From Planococcus citri (Eukaryota > Arthropoda > Insecta > Hemiptera > Pseudococcidae), in NCBI RefSeq assembly GCF_950023065.1, contig NC_088678.1, positions 59,240,460 to 59,304,459 on the forward strand: 64,000 bases of DNA, given 5' to 3'. How positions within the stretch are numbered: the stretch's first letter is position 1; every line of letters begins with the position of its first letter. Under the pieces are notes generated by a model, which did not search any database, had not been told where the DNA came from, and saw only the letters and a program-made list of their open reading frames with translations. Made by a program: the position numbers and the translations under genes. This document shows, piece after piece, positions 46,721-57,064 of the stretch.

Positions 46721-47611
46721 GTAATTATTCGGCTCTTTTTATTCTTCTTTTAAATGGTTCTCGGTATTTTTTTTTATTGTGGTAAAGAAAAGCTTCCTTT
46801 TTCAAGCTGAAAAAAAAAACTTCGACTACTTTAATAAGTTATTAAAATGCCGCCGGATAACCTTTTTTTACTTCTTCACTTCTTTATCTCGAAGTCTTCT
46901 TCTTCTTCTTCCTGATAATATTAAATTCAAAAAGTGTCAGCTTGAAGTACTTTCAACGTTGAATGTCGTCTGTCTCGTTAAACGCTCCATGCTACGGTGA
47001 ACAATTTATCAAATGAATTCCCTACATCGGAAAAAATTTCGTGTCACGGTCTACCTGACGTTTGTAGGTATAACAACAACCGTAGTGAATTTCCATCATG
47101 GAAATTGAACGTGTATTTGCCTGATACGATAATGTTCCCATGTGTACCTATCTGGTAAACGGTGCGTTTAAATGGAGAAATAACATCGGAATCGCGTTCA
47201 ACGTCCTTGAAAACTATACAAATGATATGCATGGTGTGTTTTTATCATTTTTTTTCATATCAATCCCCTTTCACCCCCCCCCCCCGCACTACAATTCACC
47301 TTTTTATCTAAATACCTATCTGTTGTCGGATTTGGAAGTCGAATTGGGTGGTTTAAACTGCGGAAAAGGGAATTTGGGTTTATTTTATGGATTAGAGAGC
47401 AGTTCAAATGTACGCAGTATGCACATTCCAATCATTGTATTGTAAGATAGGTACATAGTATACATGGGAGGGAAGTTGTGAGATTATGAAAATAATTTTC
47501 AAACATAAGTACCTGAACTGTTGGTTGGTCACTTTGCAGTGTACACTTACGAGGCTAGAGGCACCGCTTATTTTATGATAATACATTAATTAAAAGAGGT
47601 TGGATTTTTTT
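46721..47611 (+). other. Probable K2P intron 2, first part
   Basis: The sequence runs from the donor at 46721 to the start of the satellite. It contains a CCCCCCCCCCCC run near 47274-47285 and short open frames with no channel-like residues. I looked for a filter-completing exon followed by M2 and found none. Confidence 0.45.
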
Positions 47612-50600
47612 CAGATCCACATTAGGACCTGCGTTTGAGACAGACACTGTTTTAATCAGTGGGTGTTTTCAGACCCACGTTTGTACCAGTGTTTGAGACA
47701 GACACTGTTTTAATCAGTAGGTGTATTCAGACCCACGTTTGTACCAGTGTTTGAGACAGACACTGTTTTAATCAGTAGGTGTATTCAGACCCAAGTTAGG
47801 ACCAGTGTTTGAAACAGGCGCGGTTTTAATCAGTGGGTGTGTTCAGACCCAAGTTAGGACCAGTGTTTGAGACAGACACTGTTTCAATCAGTGGGTGTTT
47901 TCAGACCCACGTTTGTACCTGTGTTTGAGACAAGACACTGTTTCAATCAGTGGGTGTTTTCAGACCCACGTTTGTACCTGTGTTTGAGACAGACACTGTT
48001 TTAATCAGTGGGTATTTTCAGGCCCACATCTGGACATGTGTTTGACACAGACACGGTTTTAATCAGTGAGTGTATTCAGACCCAAGTTATGACCAGTGTT
48101 TGAGACAGACACTGTTTCAATTAGTGGGTGTTTTCAGACCCACGTTTGTACCTGTGTTTGAGACAAGACACTGTTTCAATCAGTGGGTGTTTTCAGACCC
48201 ACGTTTGTACCTGTGTTTGAGAGAGACACTGTTTTAATCAGTGGGTGTTTTCAGACCCACGTTTGTGCCAGTGTTTGAGACAGACACTGTTTTAATCAGT
48301 AGGTGTATTCAGACCCAAGTTAGGACCGGTGTTTGAAACAGACGCGGTTTTAATCAGTGGGTGTGTTCAGACCCAAGTTAGGACCAGTGTTTGAGACAGA
48401 CACTGTTTCAATCAGTGGGTGTTTTCAGACCCACGTTTGTACCTGTGTTTGAGACAAGACACTGTTTCAATCAGTGGGTGTTTTCAGACCCACGTTTGTA
48501 CCTGTGTTTGAGACAGACACTGTTTTAATCAGTGGGTATTTTCAGGCCCACATCTGGACATGTGTTTGACACAGACACGGTTTTAATCAGTGAGTGTATT
48601 CAGACCCAAGTTATGACCAGTGTTTGAGACAGACACTGTTTCAATTAGTGGGTGTTTTCAGACCCACGTTTGTACCTGTGTTTGAGACAAGACACTGTTT
48701 CAATCAGTGGGTGTTTTCAGACCCAAGTTAGGACCGGTGTTTGAAACAGACGCGGTTTTAATCAGTGGGTGTGTTCAGACCCAAGTTAGGACCAGTGTTT
48801 GAGACAGACACTGTTTCAATCAGTGGGTGTTTTCAGACCCACGTTTGTACCTGTGTTTGAGACAAGACACTGTTTCAATCAGTGGGTGTTTTCAGACCCA
48901 CGTTTGTACCTGTGTTTGAGACAGACACTGTTTTAATCAGTGGGTATTTTCAGGCCCACATCTGGACATGTGTTTGACACAGACACGGTTTTAATCAGTG
49001 AGTGTATTCAGACCCAAGTTATGACCAGTGTTTGAGACAGACACTGTTTCAATTAGTGGGTGTTTTCAGACCCACGTTTGTACCTGTGTTTGAGACAAGA
49101 CACTGTTTCAATCAGTGGGTGTTTTCAGACCCACGTTTGTACCTGTGTTTGAGACAGACACTGTTTTAATCAGTGGGTGTTTTCAGACCCACGTTTGTAC
49201 CAGTGTTTGAGACAGACACTGTTTTAATCAGTAGGTGTATTCAGACCCAAGTTAGGACCGGTGTTTGAAACAGACGCGGTTTTAATCAGTGGGTGTGTTC
49301 AGACCCAAGTTAGGACCAGTGTTTGAGACAGACACTGTTTCAATCAGTGGGTGTTTTCAGACCCAAGTTAGGACCGGTGTTTGAAACAGACGCGGTTTTA
49401 ATCAGTGGGTGTGTTCAGACCCAAGTTAGGACCAGTGTTTGAGACAGACACTGTTTCAATCAGTGGGTGTTTTCAGACCCACGTTTGTACCTGTGTTTGA
49501 GACAAGACACTGTTTCAATCAGTGGGTGTTTTCAGACCCACGTTTGTACCTGTGTTTGAGACAGACACTGTTTTAATCAGTGGGTATTTTCAGGCCCACA
49601 TCTGGACATGTGTTTGACACAGACACGGTTTTAATCAGTGAGTGTATTCAGACCCAAGTTATGACCAGTGTTTGAGACAGACACTGTTTCAATTAGTGGG
49701 TGTTTTCAGACCCACGTTTGTACCTGTGTTTGAGACAAGACACTGTTTCAATCAGTGGGTGTTTTCAGACCCACGTTTGTACCTGTGTTTGAGACAGACA
49801 CTGTTTTAATCAGTGGGTGTTTTCAGACCCACGTTTGTGCCAGTGTTTGAGACAGACACTGTTTTAATCAGTAGGTGTATTCAGACCCAAGTTAGGACCG
49901 GTGTTTGAAACAGACGCGGTTTTAATCAGTGGGTGTGTTCAGACCCAAGTTAGGACCAGTGTTTGAGACAGACACTGTTTCAATCAGTGGGTGTTTTCAG
50001 ACCCACGTTTGTACCTGTGTTTGAGACAAGACACTGTTTCAATCAGTGGGTGTTTTCAGACCCACGTTTGTACCTGTGTTTGAGACAGACACTGTTTTAA
50101 TCAGTGGGTATTTTCAGGCCCACATCTGGACATGTGTTTGACACAGACACGGTTTTAATCAGTGAGTGTATTCAGACCCAAGTTATGACCAGTGTTTGAG
50201 ACAGACACTGTTTCAATTAGTGGGTGTTTTCAGACCCACGTTTGTACCTGTGTTTGAGACAAGACACTGTTTCAATCAGTGGGTGTTTTCAGACCCAAGT
50301 TAGGACCGGTGTTTGAAACAGACGCGGTTTTAATCAGTGGGTGTGTTCAGACCCAAGTTAGGACCAGTGTTTGAGACAGACACTGTTTCAATCAGTGGGT
50401 GTTTTCAGACCCACGTTTGTACCTGTGTTTGAGACAAGACACTGTTTCAATCAGTGGGTGTTTTCAGACCCACGTTTGTACCTGTGTTTGAGACAGACAC
50501 TGTTTTAATCAGTGGGTATTTTCAGGCCCACATCTGGACATGTGTTTGACACAGACACGGTTTTAATCAGTGAGTGTATTCAGACCCAAGTTATGACCAG

Positions 50601-51616
50601 TGTTTGAGACAGACACTGTTTCAATTAGTGGGTGTTTTCAGACCCACGTTTGTACCTGTGTTTGAGACAAGACACTGTTTCAATCAGTGGGTGTTTTCAG
50701 ACCCACGTTTGTACCTGTGTTTGAGACAGACACTGTTTTAATCAGTGGGTGTTTTCAGACCCACGTTTGTACCAGTGTTTGAGACAGACACTGTTTTAAT
50801 CAGTAGGTGTATTCAGACCCAAGTTAGGACCGGTGTTTGAAACAGACGCGGTTTTAATCAGTGGGTGTGTTCAGACCCAAGTTAGGACCAGTGTTTGAGA
50901 CAGACACTGTTTCAATCAGTGGGTGTTTTCAGACCCACGTTTGTACCTGTGTTTGAGACAAGACACTGTTTCAATCAGTGGGTGTTTTCAGACCCACGTT
51001 TGTACCTGTGTTTGAGACAGACACTGTTTTAATCAGTGGGTATTTTCAGGCCCACATCTGGACATGTGTTTGACACAGACACGGTTTTAATCAGTGAGTG
51101 TATTCAGACCCAAGTTATGACCAGTGTTTGAGACAGACACTGTTTCAATTAGTGGGTGTTTTCAGACCCACGTTTGTACCTGTGTTTGAGACAAGACACT
51201 GTTTCAATCAGTGGGTGTTTTCAGACCCACGTTTGTACCTGTGTTTGAGACAGACATTGTTTTAATCAGTGGGTGTTTTCAGACCCACGTACGTTTATAC
51301 CTGTGTTTGAAACAGACACTGTTTTAATCAGTGGGTATTTTCAGACCCACATCTGGACATGTGATTGACGCAGACATGGTTTTAATCAGTGAGTGTATTC
51401 AGACCCAAGTTATGACCAGTGTTTGAAACAGACACTGTTTTAATCAGTGGGTGTGTTCAGACCCAAGTAAATAGGACCTGTGATTGAGACAGACACTGTA
51501 TTAATCAGTGAGTGTATTCAGACCCAAGTTATGACCAGTGTTTGAAACAGACACTGTTTTAATCAGTGGGTGTGTTCAGACCCAAGTAAATAGGACCTGT
51601 GATTGAGACAAACACC
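47612..51616. repeat. 58/59-bp satellite array with higher-order repeat structure (~69 monomers)
   Basis: The monomer begins GTGTTTGAGACAGACACTG and ends near ACCCACGTTTGTACC. Eight monomer types (called A to H here) differ at fixed positions; type E has an extra A (ACAAGACAC) and is 59 bp. Their order A-B-C-D-E-F-G-H-E makes a 9-monomer unit of 524 bp. Two shortened units lack A and B (C-D-E-F-G-H-E*, 408 bp) and one is extended (640 bp). The F-type marker GGCCCACATCTGGACATGTG occurs at 48021, 48545, 48953, 49593, 50117, 50525 and 51049, spacings 524, 408, 640, 524, 408, 524. Both array edges are irregular, as expected of a satellite. It lies in the probable second intron of the K2P gene. 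Confidence 0.96.
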
Positions 51617-51706
51617 AAATTAAATATTTCCAAAAATTTCAAAAGACGAACAAAAAGCCTACCCTAAATTCTTGCCAAAATCAAAAAATCAGAATTTTAA
51701 GAAACT

Positions 51707-51764
51707 GTGGTTGTGACAGATACGGTTTCAATTAGTGGGTGTTCTCAGACCCACGTTAGGACCT
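51707..51764. repeat. Detached single satellite monomer
   Basis: One diverged 58-base monomer (GTGGTTGTGACAGATACGG to CCCACGTTAGGACCT) lies 90 bases beyond the array edge, separated by unrelated AT-rich sequence. It is probably an old edge monomer left behind by an insertion or deletion. Confidence 0.8.
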
Positions 51765-51849
51765 TCGAGATTCTACTGTACTTTGACCCATCAGAGTGCA
51801 ACAAAATGAAATCATTATAATTGAGCAATAATGTCATTGTTGACTTGAG

Positions 51850-52150
51850 CGTCAAGTTGAGAGTATCCCAGTAATGATGTATCAAATGAGAGAAGATTTT
51901 TCTTAGTTTTTGCAGGATTTTCTAGATAGAAAGGGGGAAAAGTATATAAGTAGCTGAATAGAGTTTAGAATAGAAGATGCGTTATGGAGATATGAGCCAT
52001 AGGCATAGAGAGAGACAGTCAATAGTTTTAAAGGTGAATGAAGAATTTGGAAAGGTTGAATTTTAATATTATATAGAGGATTTCAGGTGCTTCTTGATAT
52101 AATAAGTGTATAGGAGTGGTTCTGAGAACTCCAGTAGCCAGTCGAAGAAA
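51850..52150 (-). mobile_element. Non-LTR retrotransposon fragment
   Basis: Minus-strand translation near 52150-52080 reads RLATGVLRTTPIHLLYQEAPE. This corresponds to the region just after the RT domain in the element at 31640-34650 (there STRAFRTTLTVSLLNDASECP). The rest, down to about 51850, is consistent in position but carries stops. It is a short decayed relic, antisense to the K2P gene. Confidence 0.6.
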
Positions 52151-52564
52151 ATCTCAAGAAAATTATTGAAAACTGATGGAATTTCATCATAGTTAACATA
52201 AAAATTGTGAAGGTACATATATAAAATGTTGTTAATAAAAATACCAAAATGTAAAAAGTACCCAGGTAATTTTTAAAAAAAACATTAACGAATATCTACC
52301 CGAAACTGATGAAATTCCATCAAAATCAACATGCAAACTTAAAGACATGTTGAAATTGCATTCAAAAATTGATGAAATTTCAAAAAAAAAAATTAGAAGA
52401 ATTTGAGTAAAATTGAATAAAAGTCATTAAAACTTGTTTCAAAAAAACGTTGAAAAACTTCCTTAAAATGCATTAAAATTGGTAGAAATTACAAAAAAAT
52501 GACTTTAATCAGATTTGGTGGAAGTTGACGAAAGTGTGAAAGTTGCACAAAATATTGTTAAATA
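52151..52564. other. Decayed AT-rich repeat
   Basis: A/T-rich sequence with recurrent TTGATGAAATTTC and AAAATTG words. The same texture resumes at 57173, on the far side of the LTR element, showing that the element landed in this repeat. No gene. Confidence 0.5.
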
Positions 52565-52569
52565 ACCAT
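52565..52569. repeat. Target site duplication, left copy (ACCAT)
   Basis: ACCAT lies immediately before the left LTR and again immediately after the right LTR at 57168-57172. A 5-bp duplication is usual for Ty3/gypsy integration. Confidence 0.95.
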
Positions 52570-52672
52570 TGTAGCGTATTCAGTGAGAGTACAAAGTAGG
52601 AATGATGTATTTGAGATAAGATACATACATGTACGATACATTACATATAGGTAGGTAAGCAGTGTTGCCACA
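52570..52672 (-). repeat. 3' LTR of the mag-like retrotransposon (103 bp)
   Basis: On the minus strand it runs TGTGGCAACACTGC to GAATACGCTACA, with canonical TG...CA ends. By eye it is identical over all 103 bases to the LTR at 57065-57167. LTRs this short are known in the mag group (silkworm mag LTRs are under 100 bp, from memory). Confidence 0.97.
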
Positions 52673-52684
52673 CTCCTCCCCTCT
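52673..52684 (-). promoter_or_regulatory. Polypurine tract of the LTR retrotransposon
   Basis: AGAGGGGAGGAG on the minus strand abuts the 3' LTR directly. In LTR elements this RNase-H-resistant tract primes plus-strand DNA synthesis. Position and composition are diagnostic. Confidence 0.92.
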
Positions 52685-52781
52685 AATTACAAAATTAAAT
52701 TTTACAATACTATACAATTACATTTTACATTACATACATCAATTTAATACAATTAACAATACATTACATTCGTTGAATCGT

Positions 52782-55700
52782 TTATACGTAATCATTGTAT
52801 TTGGCAGGTTTCTGCCTAGTTCTATTAGGTAAAACTTTTGCAGAAGAATTATTCGGAACATTACTAGTACTAGGACTCGTTACAGGATTAGACACGATCG
52901 GTTTAATTACAATAGTTTTTCGTTTACAACGAGCTTGGCTCGGTTTATCTTCGATACTTGGTGATTTTACGTTTACATTAACATTCGATTCAGCTTCGTT
53001 TTTATCTAACTCTTGGGTACATTTTTTTATCTGATTTACGTGGCGAGTTACGTTAATGCCATTCTTGTCTCTTATTGCAAAAATAAATCTGCTAATTTGT
53101 GAAATTATTACACCTTTCACCCAATTGCGTTGACCAGAATAATTTCGAAAATAAACGACATCATTAATTTTAAATATACTACTCGATTTACCTTTGAAAT
53201 TCTTCTTTTGTTTGGCCTGTTGCCTGATTACGTTACTTAAAACTTCATTTTTACACCTTATCTTTCTATTCAACTGTAAATCATTAGGCGTTTTGCCTGT
53301 GGTTTCATGAACCATGTTTCTATAATCGAATAGGAAACTATTTACAATCCTATTAATTTCACTATCGTTAGCATCAGATTTTGGGTGTAAAATTTTAACA
53401 AATTTATCTTTGAAAGTACGAACGAAATTTTCAGCAGCTCCGTTACTTTGCGGGTGATAAGGTGGAGAGAAAAGTTTCTTTACGTTATTTTTGGTACAAA
53501 ATTCAATGAATTCGTTCGCGGTAAACTGAGTACCATTATCAGTTACTAAAAGCTTGGGAATACCCCAACGAGCAAAATAATCACGAAAGCACTGAATCGT
53601 AATATCAGTGGTAATATTAGAAATATAATAAATTTCAGGATGCTTAGAATATTCATCTATTACAATTAAAAAATTCTTACCTTTATAAAAACAAAAATCA
53701 GCATGTAATCTAACACCAGGTTTACTAGGATAAGGCCAAGATTCCATCTTATTTTTAGGCACATTTGTACCATTTTCGAGACAATTACTACAATTCTTAA
53801 TTAAATTAACAATATCACTCGTCATATTAGGCCAATAATAATAATATCTAGCAGTACTTTTTAATTTACCGATACCAAAATGTGTACTATGCAATTCGTT
53901 CAGAACTTTGAGTTGCAATTTTTTAGGTACAATCAACTTGTTATTTTTATACAGCAACCCATTTTCAATATAAATTTCATCACGACACAAGTAGTAATTT
54001 CTCAAATCCCCTTCGATTTTATTTACTTTAAACTTAGGCCATTTGCCTTTTTTTACAAAATTATACACCTGTCTTAGAATACTATCGTTTTTAGATTCCT
54101 CAATGAACTCCTCAACGTTGAATACACTTTCGAAAAAATTGATAAATGGAGAATTGATATTATCGTCAGGATTATCAGTGTTTTTAGCATTCGAAGGTAA
54201 TCTGCTTAAAGCATCAGCTACAGAATTGTTTTCAGAATTGGTGAATTGAATTTCGTAATTGTAATTTGACAAAAACATACTCCACCTCAAAACCCTATTG
54301 GCTGCCATCATACTCAATTCACTGTTTTTACTTTTATCAAATATAGCAGTTAACGGTTTGTGATCAGTAACAATAACGAACTTTTTTAGATATACAAACT
54401 GATGAAAGTACTTAACACCGAATATAATAGCTAACGCTTCCTTCATAAGTTGAGAATAGTTTTTCTCATGTTGGGATAAAGTGCGTGATGCGTATGCAAT
54501 AGGACGGATGGACCCATCATCCATCTCATGAGATAGGACTGCACCTATACCATATTCTGAACTATCACAATTTAGAATTAATTTTCTATTCTCATCAAAA
54601 TGCACTAAGAGTTTATCTGAAGCAATTTCTTTTTTAATTTTAGCAAATGCAGCATCACAATCTTTATCCCAATAAAATTTCTCACTATTTGACAATTCGT
54701 ACAATGGTTTTAGCATATTGGCTCTCGCCTCAATAAATTTGGAATAATGGTTTACCATACCTAGAAATGCTTTAACTTGCCTCACTGTTTGAGGTTTCGG
54801 TTGATCAATTATAGCTTGAACACGTTTTTCAAGAGGTTTGATGCCTTCTTGGCTGACTCTATGGCCCAAATAAGTAACTTCTGAGACGAAAAATCGGCAT
54901 TTATCTAGGTTGATTCGTAATCCAGCATTGGACAACCTGCGGAGGACTTCGTGAATTATTTTAAGATGTTCTTCCTCGTTCTCAGCAGCAATTAACCAGT
55001 CATCGAAGAATTTGAATAGCCCTTTGATACCAGCTAATAGTTTTTCCATCGTATTTTGAAATCTTGCTGGGCCAATGCTTATACCATGAGGTAGACTTCG
55101 ATATTTAAAGTTGCCAATATGAGTTGTAATAGTTGTGAGGTCTTGCGACTGTAAATCAAGGCCCATTTGCTGATAAGCGAATTTTAAATCGAACTTGGAG
55201 AATTTACACCCTGGACGGATTTCCGCCAGAATATCATCTTTCCTCGGAATTGGAAAGTGCTCAGTAAGTATGTTTTTATTCACCGTAAGATTGTAAGCAC
55301 CGCTAATTTTTACTGAGTTTTTATCCTTGAGCAGTGGGACAATCGGCGTGCCCCACTCACTGTACACCGTTGGTTCAATAATTTTCAATTTGAGCAAACG
55401 ATCGATTTCTTCTTCTACCAGCTTTTTGAGGCCAAATGGTAATGGCCTTGGACCAATGTAAATTGGTTTTGCATCTACTTTCAATGGAATATGCAGGAGT
55501 TCTTTATTATACCTTCCAATATTATCACTAGTGGCTATGACATTTGGGTATTTTTCGCGGATCATTTTGACTATATCCGACTCTTCAATGTGGTTAATTT
55601 TACCACCTTGGGTCACTAAGTGACAACGGATACCCAGTAACTCCATCAGATCTCGACCTAATAATGGAGGACCGCCACTTTGGAAGATGTACAGCTTTGC

Positions 55701-56918
55701 CGGGCATTTTTCCCTCGAGTTGAGTCGAAGCTGAGCAATTATGTAGCCAACAGGCTCGATTTTATTGCCAATGTAATCCTTGAAACATCGAGAGGTTTTA
55801 TGAACTTTATTGGAACGGAAGTATTTCGTTTTATCAGCTAGGCTCATGGCAGAGATCGTTGAGCCGGAGTCGATCTGCATAGTTAGGCTAATACCATCGA
55901 GTACAACATCTAATACCTCAGGATTTTTCTTCCCATCATTGATTGAATACAAGGACCATGGTTCAGTATCGATGTCGTCGTCGTCCTCTTGGAAATTGAG
56001 GTTAGAGCTTTTTGTTTTAGCAGACCTTGTTGCAACTTCCCTATCAGAGTTCCGCTCGGATGACTTATTTTTAGCTTTGTCACGACACACATTTGCCAAG
56101 TGACCTTTACGTTTGCAGAAATTACAGCTGAGATCATGGTATCTGCATTTGTCACGCGTATGATTGCTTCGACCGCATACACTACAATCTTTTTTAAAAT
56201 AGCAACGATTCGATTGGTGGTTGTTTTTACCGCAATAATCACATTTGGTTTTAGGAACACGACAATTAGCTGTTGAGTGGTTATTTCTGCCACAATTATT
56301 GCACTTATTTTGGCGGGAATTTGAGCCACTTGAAGATTGAAAATAAACGGTTGAGCTGGTACTCGGAGTTTCACCATTGACCTGTTTGGTATTTTGCTCG
56401 GCTGTCTCCGAACTTTTCACGATCTCAAGTGCTTGGCTTAATGTCAAGTCCTTCCCTTTTTCGAAGAGTTTTTTCTTAGTATCAGAGTTTCTTATGCCTC
56501 GGACTATCGCATCGCGAAGCTGATTATCGAGAGTAGTACCATAATCACAAGTGGTGGCTAACTTACGTAGTCGAGCGATGAAATCAGGAACTGACTCGTT
56601 GGTTTCTTGTTTGGCGATGTTAAAATTATGACGCTCGACGATCGGATTTGGTGTTGGGTCGAGGTGTTTATCCACGAGATCAACAATGTCTTTATACTTC
56701 TCATCGATAGGTTCCTTAGGCGAAACCAAAGTAGTAATCAACTGGAACATTTGACTATTGATGGAGTTGAGCAGAATATACGTTTTCTTATCATCTTCGA
56801 TTGAGTTCATGCGAAAAAACACTTCGAGCTGTTTTTTGAACAAGCTCCACTTGCCTTCATATTTAGGCGGATCGCCGATAATCTGTACGATTTTAATTTC
56901 TTGAGGTTCCGCCGGCAT
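52782..56918 (-). CDS. gag-pol: Gag-Pol polyprotein of the mag-like retrotransposon (1378 aa)
   Basis: One intact frame encodes the whole replication machinery. Residues 20-175 form a Ty3/gypsy-type Gag (QETNESVPDFIARLRKL). Four CX2CX4HX4C zinc knuckles follow at 206-219, 226-239, 245-258 and 265-278. The aspartic protease has D350 in QIDSGST. RT spans about 480-660, with FDLKFAYQQM at 576-585 and FFDD at 637-640 as the catalytic motif. RNase H shows D785, E827, D852 and D902. Integrase has an H1010-H1013-C1043-C1046 zinc site and a catalytic D1074, D1127, E1163 triad with DD35E spacing. Oddities are GAY (about 540-542) where GDY is usual and LPHG (609-612) where LPFG is usual. The ATG has a fair context (AAAATGC), the C-terminus (PAKYNDYV) is followed by TAA, and no stop or shift interrupts it. 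Family assignment is certain; activity is inferred. Confidence 0.97.
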   Translation of the reverse strand: MPAEPQEIKIVQIIGDPPKYEGKWSLFKKQLEVFFRMNSIEDDKKTYILLNSINSQMFQLITTLVSPKEPIDEKYKDIVDLVDKHLDPTPNPIVERHNFNIAKQETNESVPDFIARLRKLATTCDYGTTLDNQLRDAIVRGIRNSDTKKKLFEKGKDLTLSQALEIVKSSETAEQNTKQVNGETPSTSSTVYFQSSSGSNSRQNKCNNCGRNNHSTANCRVPKTKCDYCGKNNHQSNRCYFKKDCSVCGRSNHTRDKCRYHDLSCNFCKRKGHLANVCRDKAKNKSSERNSDREVATRSAKTKSSNLNFQEDDDDIDTEPWSLYSINDGKKNPEVLDVVLDGISLTMQIDSGSTISAMSLADKTKYFRSNKVHKTSRCFKDYIGNKIEPVGYIIAQLRLNSREKCPAKLYIFQSGGPPLLGRDLMELLGIRCHLVTQGGKINHIEESDIVKMIREKYPNVIATSDNIGRYNKELLHIPLKVDAKPIYIGPRPLPFGLKKLVEEEIDRLLKLKIIEPTVYSEWGTPIVPLLKDKNSVKISGAYNLTVNKNILTEHFPIPRKDDILAEIRPGCKFSKFDLKFAYQQMGLDLQSQDLTTITTHIGNFKYRSLPHGISIGPARFQNTMEKLLAGIKGLFKFFDDWLIAAENEEEHLKIIHEVLRRLSNAGLRINLDKCRFFVSEVTYLGHRVSQEGIKPLEKRVQAIIDQPKPQTVRQVKAFLGMVNHYSKFIEARANMLKPLYELSNSEKFYWDKDCDAAFAKIKKEIASDKLLVHFDENRKLILNCDSSEYGIGAVLSHEMDDGSIRPIAYASRTLSQHEKNYSQLMKEALAIIFGVKYFHQFVYLKKFVIVTDHKPLTAIFDKSKNSELSMMAANRVLRWSMFLSNYNYEIQFTNSENNSVADALSRLPSNAKNTDNPDDNINSPFINFFESVFNVEEFIEESKNDSILRQVYNFVKKGKWPKFKVNKIEGDLRNYYLCRDEIYIENGLLYKNNKLIVPKKLQLKVLNELHSTHFGIGKLKSTARYYYYWPNMTSDIVNLIKNCSNCLENGTNVPKNKMESWPYPSKPGVRLHADFCFYKGKNFLIVIDEYSKHPEIYYISNITTDITIQCFRDYFARWGIPKLLVTDNGTQFTANEFIEFCTKNNVKKLFSPPYHPQSNGAAENFVRTFKDKFVKILHPKSDANDSEINRIVNSFLFDYRNMVHETTGKTPNDLQLNRKIRCKNEVLSNVIRQQAKQKKNFKGKSSSIFKINDVVYFRNYSGQRNWVKGVIISQISRFIFAIRDKNGINVTRHVNQIKKCTQELDKNEAESNVNVNVKSPSIEDKPSQARCKRKTIVIKPIVSNPVTSPSTSNVPNNSSAKVLPNRTRQKPAKYNDYV

Positions 56919-57053
56919 TTTGGATGGTTTTTTTTTAACTCATTACGATACGATTAAAAAATTTTCACGTAATTATTACCAATTTTCACGATGATAACGC
57001 GAACTCGGCACTTTTTAACATATACATTCACTTATTTTCATGACTTTTTTTCT

Positions 57054-57063
57054 CTCGTCGCCA
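57054..57063 (-). promoter_or_regulatory. Primer binding site, probably for a serine tRNA
   Basis: TGGCGACGAG on the minus strand begins one base inside the 5' LTR. TGG pairs with the CCA tail, and the rest would pair with an acceptor ending CTCGTCG, which from memory matches serine tRNA with GCU anticodon. Its role as the minus-strand primer site is standard for LTR elements; the tRNA identity should be confirmed. Confidence 0.75.
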
Positions 57064-57064
57064 A

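Noticed and set aside
46733..47445. Open frames just after the second K2P exon as continuation of the channel
   Set aside because: The channel pattern stops exactly at the GT donor; the read-through sequence lacks the completed filter and the M2 helix.
47612..51616. CRISPR array
   Set aside because: Repeats are contiguous 58/59-bp monomers with no unique spacers, in a eukaryotic context; this is a satellite.
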